A stretch of DNA of 64,000 bases from Linyphia triangularis (taxonomy: Eukaryota; Arthropoda; Arachnida; Araneae; Linyphiidae). Within the stretch, counting starts at the first letter, position 1, and each line of letters starts with the position of its first letter. Both the position numbers and the translations under genes were made by a program. The notes beneath the pieces were generated by a model. That model saw only the letters and a program-made list of their open reading frames with translations. It made no database searches and had not been told where the DNA came from. The stretch is taken from positions 57,461,242-57,525,241 of the forward strand of contig OZ021731.1 in NCBI GenBank assembly GCA_963978545.1, in the 5' to 3' direction. This document shows, piece after piece, positions 12,701 to 24,700 of this stretch.

Positions 12701-15700
12701 CTCCATCATATCTGAAGAATTGCGCAGACAATTGAAAGCTCCTATGTTTACTGAGAATGGGCCTATCCTTAAAACAGCATGTGGAAAACCTGTAGCCATC
12801 TTGGGATTTTGTGTATTTAAAATCAACTTGAATGGGACTGTTAGACCATTTGAATTCCTGGTGTTTCCGCAGTGTAGCCACCAAATGATACTGGGATGGG
12901 ACTTTTTCCGTGCCACTGATGCAGTCATAGACTGCGGAAACGAAGAGCTCCAACTTTCAGAAATCCTTCCAGATAACCTCGAGTCAAGTAAATCCAATTT
13001 CTCCTTATTTGCCACATCAGATTTCTTAATTGAAGCAAATTCAACGAAGCAAATACAAGCAATAAATCCTGAAATTCAACAAACAGATGAAGCAATGATT
13101 ATTGGAAATAAAGCTCTGATGTACGAAAGAGATCTATCTATACCAGCTTCAGTTATCAACTTTGAAAATGGCAGTTGTAAAATGTGGGTAACAAATTGCT
13201 CTCGCAACACCCAACTTATACCGAAAGGTATGAACGTGGCCTGCTTAATGACAATCACAAACGACGACATCTGCTCATTGAATGAGAAAACAACACGAGA
13301 AGGTTCCAGTATACATAAATCGAGACAACGATTAACTCGTGAGAAATTAAAAGAAGTATTAGACATGGAGCTGACTCTGGAGCTCATTTCTGAAAAAGAC
13401 GAGCTATTGAACTTGCTGGAAGAATTTAGCGATATTTTTGATGTTACAAAGAAATCAAGGAAATTCAAATGCAATGCTGCAAAGCATAAAATCGACACTG
13501 GTAACAGCGCTCCAATCAAGCAAAGACCTTACCGTATCTCAGCTACTGAGAGACGTGTGATCGGGAACGAAATTCAACGGATGCTGAAAGAAGACGTGAT
13601 ACAACCATCAGACAGCCCATGGTCATCCCCAGTTGTACTTGTGAAAAAGAAGAATGGCGAATGGCGCTTTTGTGTCGATTACAGAAAACTGAACAAGGTC
13701 ACCAAAAAAGACGTCTATCCACTACCACGAATAGATGATGCTTTAGACTGCTTAGCAGGCGCCAAAGTGTTCTCTATGATGGACTTAAAGTCGGGCTATT
13801 GGCAAATAGAGGTTGATGATAAAGATAGAGAAAAGGCAGCCTTTGTGACGTCGGATGGTCTTTATAAATTTAAAGTCATGGCGTTTGGCCTTTGCAACGC
13901 GCCGGCTACATTTGAACGGATGATGGACACAGTGCTACGTGGTCTCAAGTGGAATATCTGTCTTTGCTATCTGGATGACATAATCGTGTATGCACCGAAT
14001 TTTCAGGAACATCAAATTCGCTTGAGGAAAGTTTTGAAGTGTATCTACGAGGCAGGTCTGACGCTAAATTTCAGCAAATGCGCATTCGGAAAAAAGAAGC
14101 TAACAATACTAGGACACCTTGTTGATCAACACGGAATCTATCCAGATCCACAAAAGTTGGCAGCTGTAACAAAGTTTCCAGTTCCAGAGAATATTGCAGA
14201 TGTCCGTGGTTTTCTGGGTTTGTGCTCATATTACAGACGGTTTATAAAAAACTTCGCGGATATCGCAAGACCGCTGCATGATCTATTGAAGAAAGATGCA
14301 AAGTTTTCTTGGAGCACATCCCAGTGGGAATCGTTTTCAACCCTTAAGAAACTACTGACCAGTGGTCCTGTCTTGGGACATTTCCTACCTGACGCAGAAA
14401 CAAAAATCCATTCAGACGCTAGTGGATATGGTATTGGGGCAGTACTAGTACAGATCCAAAATGGCGAAGAAAGACCAATAGCCTATGCGTCCAGGACCTT
14501 GACAGCAGCCGAAAAGAACTATTCGACCACCGAAAAGGAATGCCTTGCCGTCATCTGGGCGATTAGTAAATTCAGGCCGTATCTCTTTGGAAAACCATTC
14601 ACTGTCGCAACAGATCACCACTCTTTGTGTTGGCTTGCCAGTGTCAAAGATCCATCTGGAAGACTTGCACGGTGGGCACTGAGATTACAGGAGTACGACA
14701 TTAACATCGTCTACAAGAGTGGCCGCAAACATTCCGATGCTGATTCACTATCAAGAAAACCCCTTTTAGATGTAGCTGTTGAAGACAGTGATGAAATTCC
14801 TTTCCTTGCATCTGTCACAGATTATCGAAAAGAGCAGCTAAAAGATAAGCAGATAAGGGCAGTAATCAAAACTCTCCAGAGAGGTGACGGATGCCAAAGT
14901 TATCAAATGGAGAAGGGTGTGCTGTACAAAAAGAATTATGACCCTATGGGACAGCAATGGCTGTTGGTAGTACCAAAACAACTACGAATCGATATTCTAA
15001 AAAGTCTTCATGATGCGCCAACCGCCGGTCATCTCGGATTCGCTAAAACTTATGACCGAATAAGGAGGAAATACTACTGGCCAGGCCTATACGGGAATAC
15101 GCGCCGGTATGTGTCGCATTGTCGAGAATGTCAAAGGCGGAAATCTCCACCTCAACGTCCGCCTGGGAAACTTCACCCAATAACGCCACCTGACGTACCA
15201 TTTGCCAAGATTGGAATAGATCTACTTGGACGCTTCCCAGTCACTCGTAATGGAAACCGGTGGATTATTGTTTGCACAGATTACCTGACGCGATTCACTG
15301 TCACTAAAGCATTACCAACCGCTGAAGCCACAGAAATAGCTAAATTCATAGTGGAGGAAGTAATACTGAAGCATGGTGCTCCCAAAGAAATGATAAGTGA
15401 TCGAGGACGTTCTTTTTTATCCAATATTGTAAAGGATATTAATCGTTTGTGTCAGACGTCTCATCTTCTAACCACTGCCTACCATCCACAAACCAATGGT
15501 TTGACAGAGCCATTTAACAAAACTCTAGCAGATATGCTGTCCATGTACGTAGAAGTCGAGCAACGAAATTGGGATACCATCTTACTCTTTGTAACTTTCG
15601 CTTACAACTCGTCGAAACAAGACACTACGGGATTTAGTCCATTCTTTCTCGTCCATGGTAGAGAAATCGAAACTCCCCTCGACGTAATTTTTCCACACAA

Positions 15701-18700
15701 TTCAGAAAATCACAATGATAATTACGTGCAACGTCTTACTACGAGGGCTGAAGAAGCTAGGCAGCTTGCAAAAATCCATATCCTCGACGCTCAAGCAAAT
15801 GATAAATGCCGGTACGACAAGAGACATCGATCAGTCAGCTATAATAGAGGAGACCTAGTTTGGGTCTTTACCCCAGTGAGAAAAGTTGGACTGTCAGAAA
15901 AGCTTCTCAGACGTTACTTCGGTCCCTATCGAATAACACGACGAATATCTGACGTAACATATGAAGTAGAGAGCTTGGAAGAGAAAAGCAGACGACAGAA
16001 ACAAAAAGACACAGTACACGTCCTAAGATTAAAACCCTATCTCGATCCTAAGGAACAATTACAAGACGAAAGAGAGTACAGAGATGAGACATTTACCAGA
16101 CCTGTTACGAGGAGCCAGACCAGATTGCAGCGGGACGCTGCTTTCTCCTGAGGGAGAAAAGTAGCGAAACTCATTCTATCGAGCCGAGCCTGCGTGGCTC
16201 GGTTGGTAGAGCATCGGAAAGCTAAGCGGAAGGTTGCGCGATCAAAACCCACTGCCGCCAAAATCTCAAGTTTATTTCCTTTATTTATTTATTATTTCTA
16301 ATATTGTTTCTAGAACTTTCTAGAAGGAATCTAGGAAGTTCGTCCATCGTATATATACAAATTCTATTGTTCTGATTCTTATACTTCCTGTTTGGAAGAT
16401 CCTTAAAATGTATATAAGTTGATGCTCCCAGAGTTGGGGAAATAAAAGTCTTGAGTTTACTTGCGGATTGTTCATTCATTCATTTCCTTCGATAGCGTAT
16501 TCTACGCGACAATATTTTTGTATATTTCAACCTTGATATTTCAAATTAATTAAAAGTAAAAAAAGGTGTAACTTGTTCATTATATAAATACGTTTGCATT
16601 CTAAATTTACATTAATTAATTTGATTGCATTACTCAAAAAATAAATTAAAAAGCATGGCATTTATTAACCTCTTTGCTAACAATTTAATTATTAGGAAGT
16701 TTTCAATGATGACATGATATTATAAGGTTCGGGGCACAGCATGGCCCTAGTGTTGCTTTTGCGCAACAAAAACTAACCAACCAACCAATCATAAGGTTCG
16801 GTTCATCACTGAAAGTTTTTCGAAATAATCTCAGTTAGAGCTACTTTTAACAACTGATGAAATAAGATATTTTTCTTTAAAAACTCTAGTCTGCCTAGTA
16901 CCAATTACCTATAGAAGTTCTTCCCAATAATCCAAAATAATTTAACTGTATACAAAGTACTTCCCCCCCCCCCCCCTCCCCCCATGCAAAAAAAGTTAAA
17001 CAAGGCTGCTTAGCGGCAAGCATTAGATTTCATAACTTGTTTGGACTGATAGCTTCACTTAGCAGGTATTTTTAGGGCTATTTGTTTATTGGAAGATATT
17101 TTTTTTTTAACTCAAAAAAATTAAAACCTCTAACTGAAATTTGACAATTATACTAGCATTTAATTTATATAAAAAAATAACTTCTAATGTGATTAAATAA
17201 TAAATTAAAACAAGGCAAGCTAAAAAATAGTAATTTTTGTAGTGATTTGTTTTCTAACACTCTCCATTGTCTAAATGGATTATAGAGGGTTCCCATGTGA
17301 AATCTCAAGGTCAATGGAAACAAAATGATCTTAAGTCTGTGTTTTGTGTAATCCATAAAAAAAAGACACATTTAGTTAGTTTTTTTTTTTTTTTTTTTTT
17401 TTAAATATATGCTAAAAAATAATCATGCACTCTTAGAGTACTAAGAAAAATATTTATTATTTTTAGTTACAAACAGGCAAAAAAAAAATATCCAAATTGG
17501 ATGTATAAGGATTGATTTCATGCCTTCTACAGTTTGAATACAAAGCACTGGTTGGTTGGTGCCGACCAAACGGTATAGTGGTTAGCGTGCTAGTTTCTAG
17601 ACAGCGAGGTTGAGGGTTCGAGTCCCGTGTTAGGCATGGGTGTTTGTAAATGTATGTTGGCTTGTCTAATGACGAATGTTTCGGCGCATTATAGCCCCCG
17701 TGTTGCTGACGGCTCCAGATAATCTGAAAACAACCAACCAACCAACCTGGTTGGTTGGTTGAAGTTTAACGGCGCAAGGGGCATACTGCCACGAATCCCT
17801 GATCTTTCCTACCGCTAATTTAAAAGAACAAATATTTGTAAATACAAGAAATCCTTACTTTTTTTAAAATAGAGACATAGCTTAAATACCCCCCCCCCCC
17901 CATCCAAGTTCTTTGTAGAATTTCTAGTCTACCTACGATACGACTTGGCGCTTTTTCTGGGAATTGGCTACAATAAAAGAATGACGTAATATGCGTTTTC
18001 CCGTTCATTGCCAAGTCAAAATCATGATCCAACATCCAGGGTTGCCAAAAAATCATTTACTAATGGCCACCAATCCTTCCACCTAATCACCAAAGCAAGT
18101 TCAAAATTCAAATCCCGTTTTACCGATGACTTGGAAATTAAGCACGGAAGTGTTTGGGGAGGGGGGCTGTCAATTGGATTAAGAAGTTTAGAAATTAAAA
18201 AAAATATTTGCGTTTTCTTTTAGCTTAAAGAAAGCTATGCATTTCTTTATTATTGAAACCAGGCAAGAGTGCAAATCTAAACCAGATGCACTAAGATTGC
18301 TTGTGTAAAAAATACAATACTTGTATTCTATTTTTAGCACGGAGCCTAGGTAAAAAAAAAATTCCAAAAATAATCATGTATTCTATAAGTATAAAAAAAA
18401 GTATTAATTTTCTATAACTAAAATCAGCCAAGAAAACAGATTTAAATCAGATGCACACAGATTCATTTACTACTTCTTTATAGTTTGAAAAACCTACAAT
18501 AAAACTGAGAGGTTGTAATATGTATTTTCAAGTGCGAACCCTTTTCGGCACGTTAACTGACGAAAAACGCCCTTTAAGTGCAAAATACTCTTTATCGCTT
18601 TGTTGGCGACGTTTCATAATTGGTTGGTTCAAGTTTAACGGCGCAAGGGCAACACAAGGGCCATACTACGCCAACCAAGGCGACGTTTCATGATAATTTA

Positions 18701-21700
18701 AAAAAATTTCGAGTCAAAATTCTTGCCAAGTATTTTTTGAAGTCAAAAAATGATTTTTTGGCACAGTTCGGCGCAATCTTAACCGAAAAGAGGTTTTTGG
18801 CGCAGTTTGGAGCAGGGTAATTAGTTTGGCGCACTTCGGCGCAATTGGAGCAGCTCTTACATCCCTGCATGTCATGAAAAATATGCCTAAATCCAATACC
18901 ATACTCATTTAGGATTCCCAACTTAAAGGTATGATGTTTTTTCTAACATGTGCAAGGTTTTGCGATCAAGCCTATGCTTGGCGTTCTACAGTTCCTGTTT
19001 TCCAAGAGTGTAGACATGCCAACAATTGAAAAATTTAATTTTGTGTCAATTACTTTCCTGCCTGATGAGAGTTTTCCAAGTACTCTCTCACTTGAGGTAA
19101 ATGTATTATGCAATATCGGCTTGAAAGGACTTACTAAATGATCTTCCTTTATAGTTGGACTAATCTCAGTGGTCATGATTCTGCTCCATCAATGACCCAG
19201 CACAGTAAAGTATAACTTTGAAATCAGCTGTTAACTTGGGTTCTGGTAGTTTTATTTACAGAGAGATATTTATGATATTTGCAAGAATTAAATAATTAAA
19301 TAAAATATATTTACAAATAATAGTGCAGCTGAATCTTTGTTTTTACGATTTGAAATTCCAATCCAGTTTTTAAGATTTGAAAAATAGAAACGAAAAAATT
19401 TCAGTTCCATCCTCATACGGGGAAAGTCATAGTGGTTTATGCAAATCTATTTGCTCTACTAATGAAACGTCACTAGTGGACAGCCACAGAAACTTCCATC
19501 AGTGATGGTAAGATTATCAATATCATAAAAATTAAATCAATGATGGGAGAAGATGCATTTTCAAAGGACAAACAGATAGTGTATGCATTTACATTTAAAG
19601 AGCATTTGATACAGATTAGGTATAATAATCAGTTCCACCCATTGACTACAACTTTTTGAACCCTCAACTTAAGTTTATAATTTCTTTTACTTTTTTTTTC
19701 GAATTTCAGCAAAAGTACAAAAATAATTTAATGCCATTTAGTTTTAAATGTTCCACTGCACATTCTTTTCAAACACAACAGAAAGAAGTTCTACCTTCAT
19801 CTGCCAAATGTTGATCCCAATCATAAAACTGTGTGGTTTGTTGTTTTTGCTTATATCTTTCACCCCAACGAAAGAGATCTCGCAAAGTGATAAAGCCTTG
19901 CTTTCCTGCAAACACCCCACTTTCCCTTCGTCTCATCTGTAAAAGAAATCATACAGTAAAGGGAAAAAACAGTTCGTAAATTGAGAGAGCATTCAAAATC
20001 ATTCCGACTTGTTTAGAGCAAGTAATAAATAGATCACATCTAAAAAACTAAAATTTACAAAACTATGTTAACCAGTGGTTTATTGACCGCTGTTCAAAGA
20101 AAATGGTGTATTCCTGTTAAAATACTTTTTGCCTCACTTTTAAAACCTACTAAACAAAATTAAACACAAACAGAAAACAAAGAAAACCTGAGCCTTTCTT
20201 AGCAATTTTTTTTATTATTTTTATTTTGGATGAAAAATTAGCATTAACAAAGAAATTGGAGACACCAATAAATAAGGTAAGGATCAGTTGTTTAGAAAAG
20301 GGAAATTTTAGAAGGAAGGTTGTAATTGTAATTATGAATGGGGTAAAATATTTGACAAATGGAAAACTCAATAGCGCACCCTAAAAAGCTGGCAATTATT
20401 TACTGACCATTTTACTTGGTTGCAACCTACTGACATACGTTATACATACAGTCAAGAATTCACTAAATTCAAACTCCTCTTAAAGAAGTGATGAAAGCTT
20501 TAGAAGTAAATCGTTTACCTTTAATAAAGATCCCAAATCTATAGCAATTTTTTTCATTGTTATACTTACAAAAAAGCTTCTTTTGGTTATCAACAAAAAA
20601 TTAATTATACAAGGCCCCTTTGAATTTAAATACTTTGGATAGAAACAAAAATTGTATACTATTATAATTACAAGTGTGCATTCAGATATTTTTAATTATA
20701 CGTTTTTCTTTTAAAATTATTAAATTATAATTTTCTTGAAAATATCTTTTTCACTACTTTGAATTCTTTAAAAACATTTATTAATATAAAATACGCATGT
20801 CTCAGGAACAACTATAAAGTTGAATTCTTAATTTTGAGGTTATGCTACCTGTCAAGATTTATTCTTCAGAAAAAGTTATTTTTATTTAATAAAATACAAG
20901 GTTTGGTACTCATTTTTATAATTGTTCACACAGAGAAATTTTATTTATTAATTAATTTTGGGGTTTTTGTAGCATAATATACAAGTATATAGATATAGTT
21001 TTACCAAATTAGTTTTGTTTGTTGTTCAGATTTAAATTTTTTAATATCCAATATTATGTAAGTACTTTGTTAAGTCGGTAGGTTCCAGTTTAACAATTTA
21101 AAAACAGAACCAAAAAAATTAATATAGAAACATATTAAATTGACTGACAAAATTAAAAATTTAAAAGCACTGTAAATCTTAACTAAAAGCAATTATGAAT
21201 TATAGCATTTACAACTTAATAATCTCATAACGTTTATTACTTAGTATCTTCTACGTTAAAGAATAAAATAAAACTGTTAGCCTGAAGTTATATTGTTTAT
21301 TTTATTGGAAACTAGTGGAGTATTTCAGAGAAAGATACACAATATGTGGACAATTATTCTTTACATTCAGTAAAAACTTTGGACAATGACCAAAATAGAA
21401 AAAGCCATTGAATCAGATAATATAAAAAGACTTGAAATCAAAATAAACAAACCTGTAGTTCATGCATGACAGCAACAAGTTTTTTGCTGTGTGATTGTGA
21501 TAAACCACATCTTTTAGCCAATATTATTTCCAACTCTGGGGGTGGGATCTCATTGAAATGCAGTTCAATAAATCTGTTTCTAAATGCTCTTGACAATACC
21601 TAAAAATTAAAAGCAAATATGATGTAAGAATTTTTTCAATTATTGATTTCAATATTATTGAATTCACTGAAATACACTTAAACAATAAAAGAATCGCCTA

Positions 21701-24700
21701 AAATTGTTACAAAGAAATTTAATGACCTATTAATTGGATCAAATAATAATAAGTATTTGCTGGCTTTAATACTTAATTTTCTTATTTATAATATTTGTCT
21801 TTTATAATGTCAAATAATACTTATAAAATATAAAACATCTGTAAGTACAAGTGTTATACAGAGTAAGCATAAACTATTGAGCGCATTTTAGAGCTCCATA
21901 AAACAAAATAATGTAACTACATCTTTAATATTTTATTGACAAGCATATATCAAAGTTTTATCTTACATATTTGATAAGTTCTATTTGAACTTCATTTGTC
22001 GCCCGTAAAATATTGTCTGAATTCAACTTAACACCAAGCATTGCGAAGCATCCAAATCATTATTCTTCCAATAACAACATCTATCGGAGAGCAGTTTAAA
22101 CAGATTGTTGTAAAACAAACAGTTTAAACCACTTTCTCAATTAAAAAAAACACAACAGAGGTTTCTACTCTTTTTTTTATTATTATTTTATAGAACTCTG
22201 AAATGCGCTAAATAATTTATGCTCGCCCTGTATAATTGCCAACTACATTTGAAGGAGTGCCACTAATTAATACAATTAATTGAAATTCAAACCAATTTAT
22301 GTATATAAGTGTGTATACCTTTCTTCCTCCATATTGACCAGGTGGGTTTTGAGTGGCAAATATCATGAAACCAGTTTTAGCTTTCACAACTGTTTGAGTT
22401 TCCGCAATAAAAAGCTCGCGATTATCATCTAAGACCTATATTGATTAAAATGCAAGCTATATCAGTCCATTAATTCACATAAAACAAAACTATTAAAGGA
22501 TGTATTTAATAATAAAAATTTAACTTAAAACAAATCTTTCTATAATATATGCTGTAATTTAAAAATACATAGTTATCCTACATGACACATCAGAAGAGGT
22601 TCACAGTTAAATGTATGTTATAAAATATTATATCATCTAAAAAATAACCCATTAAAGACAACTTTGACATAGTTAAAAACAATTTTGTTTTATCATAAAC
22701 TATGTTTATTTAAATAATTTAAGTATATTTTGAATTTTTCAAATGTTTTGGAAAATTATTATTATGATTTTTAAAAAACACCAAGTATAATCGCAATTTA
22801 ATAGAAAAGAAAAAAAAACTAAAATGTTGATCGGCAAATTTTCTTACCAACAGCTGTTAATGGGTTAATTAATGTGATGAGTGTACTTTTATAAAAAATC
22901 TTTGTAATTATTTTAAAACACAATTAAAAAAAAATTTAAATTTCAACTATGTACTCATATACATATGCCTTAAAATGTATGTGTCAAATTCTTAATTCTA
23001 CAACAGTTTTTATCTATTTTCCCTATTTAAATTTCATTTTTTTTATTAAAATAAACTAAATTCTTTGTATTGAGAAATAATTTTCAATACTTCAAAATGT
23101 CTAAATAACATGGGTAACTACTACATCCAAATCAGAAAAAAATACTGTTCTTATAAGGGTATCTATGAAAATACTTCTTAAATTACTTAATTACACATTT
23201 TTACAGTTAAAATTACACAAAAAATTATTTAAAATTTTACTAACCCTGTTCAATGCCTCCATGACTTCAGTGGGTGCAAGATTCAACTCGTCCAGTATAA
23301 TCCAATAACCTTTTCTCATGGCTTCAACCAAAACACCTACAATAGGCCATGTTAAACACATAAATTAAAGTTCAATATAAAAATAAAGATGATTTTTCAT
23401 ACCAAAAGTCCATGAATTAAAAAAATTATGCAATGGCATATATTTTTAAGCCCATTAATTTTGATAACCTAATGTACCGGAGAGGTTGTTTCTCATCCAT
23501 CCTTTTCGCTGAAATTAATATTTTATTCAAAAAGAAATACTTTTTAAATATAAAAAGATGGATTGGGAGTCATTGTCAATAAAAAGTTTTATTTCTTATA
23601 CTTCTCGCTATTTTCACCTTAAGATGCCAATCAAGAAGGGAGGAAGTAAAATGCCTTACGAGCATACCAAAGGTCTCCTGATCAAACCTCATCTACTCAA
23701 CTTAGTTATTTTGTTCGAGTTCTCTGTGTTTCCTCTCATTTAAGATGCAAATGCTGTTCTTTTCTTTCATAAAAGAACTTCCTGAAGGCACATCTTTTTT
23801 TAAAGATGTTCTGCCAACAAATAACCCTTATGCCAGAAAACTCCCAATACAACCTGGGAGAACTTTCCACAAAACTGCATTTTGGAATGAGATGCAAAAA
23901 CATTACAAGAAATTGAAATTTTACAAATTCTTATTAGCAGCATGTAAAAATACTAATAAAAAGCTGATGAAAACTTTATTGGATTGCCTCACATTTGTTA
24001 TAAGAAATCTTTTCAATTTTATTTGTAGCAAAGCATGCATAATTTGCAAATTCATACTGACTAATAAAAAAAAAGACTAACTAAAAAAAAAATTATACTA
24101 ATAAAAAACTTACGATTTTTTATTTTTTTTTTTAATTATAATTTTGCAAGTCCTATTAAATTTACAACTGATTTAAGCAAGAAATATATTGTGTTACACT
24201 CAAACATGTAAAATATATAACTATTCATGTCTTAAATTTTTAAGAAATGAGACTCTATTCCGTAAAATAAATTCCCAAAAATACATATGCAATTTAAAAA
24301 AAAAAAAAATTAGAAACAGCACTTATTAAAATCATTTGATAAGTGCGTTAACCCGTTTTTAGACTTTAAAGACAAAAAAATTTTGAAAAGATATCAGTTG
24401 GAATAAAAAACACCCAATTGGTAATGGATTAGTAATCTATAATACAAACCTTCTTTAAAAACAAGACTTCCAGTTTCATCAGCACTGTACGTGCCTACGT
24501 ACTCCTGAATATCAGTGTGTTCGTGGTTGTTTACCCGAACTACTTTATTTCCAGTAGCTTGTGCAAGATACTGAATTAAGCTAGTTTTACCAGATGAGGT
24601 TTCACCTTGCAACAAAACTGGATGCGAACTAAAAATTACAAGAAAATGAAATACATTAGACACATATATAGCTGAAATACATAAGTTACTTTATGAATTT

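Larger units (their letters stand above)
7578..16511 (+). mobile_element. Ty3/Gypsy LTR retrotransposon, interrupted in its 5' LTR
   Basis: Complete LTR-gag-pol-LTR element inserted in MDN1 intron 27, opposite in direction to MDN1. The 3' LTR (16,161-16,511) is 351 bp. The 5' LTR is the same sequence, split into 7,578-7,841 and 11,146-11,232 by a DNA transposon. I count two mismatches between the LTRs, so the insertion is young. The flanks show a short duplication, ATATT at 7,573-7,577 and 16,512-16,516 (or ATAT if the LTR is taken to begin TG). A primer-binding-like TGG segment follows the 5' LTR at 11,236, and a purine tract lies just before the 3' LTR. There is no envelope-like frame after pol. 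The order protease, reverse transcriptase, RNase H, integrase is that of Ty3/Gypsy elements. Confidence 0.95.
16512..19794. other. MDN1 intron 27, part after the Gypsy insertion
   Basis: AT-rich intron DNA with C runs near 16,965 and 17,889, a T run near 17,380, and at least four SINE copies listed separately. A GGCGCA(G/A)TT(T/C)GGAGCAG-like repeat at 18,755-18,867 ends in ACATCCCTG and may be the end of another CAGGGATGT-type TIR element whose partner end I could not find. No host exon is recognised. Confidence 0.5.

Noticed and set aside
13076..13519. 147-codon frame antisense to pol
   Set aside because: It is a shadow of the intact pol frame on the other strand.
17560..17650. Possible functional tRNA gene
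   Set aside because: A and B boxes are present, but the acceptor stem does not pair and the unit continues into a SINE body with an AACC tail.
23745..24080. 111-codon plus-strand open frame
   Set aside because: It is in MDN1 intron 23 with no recognisable domain; AT-rich introns give frames of this size by chance.
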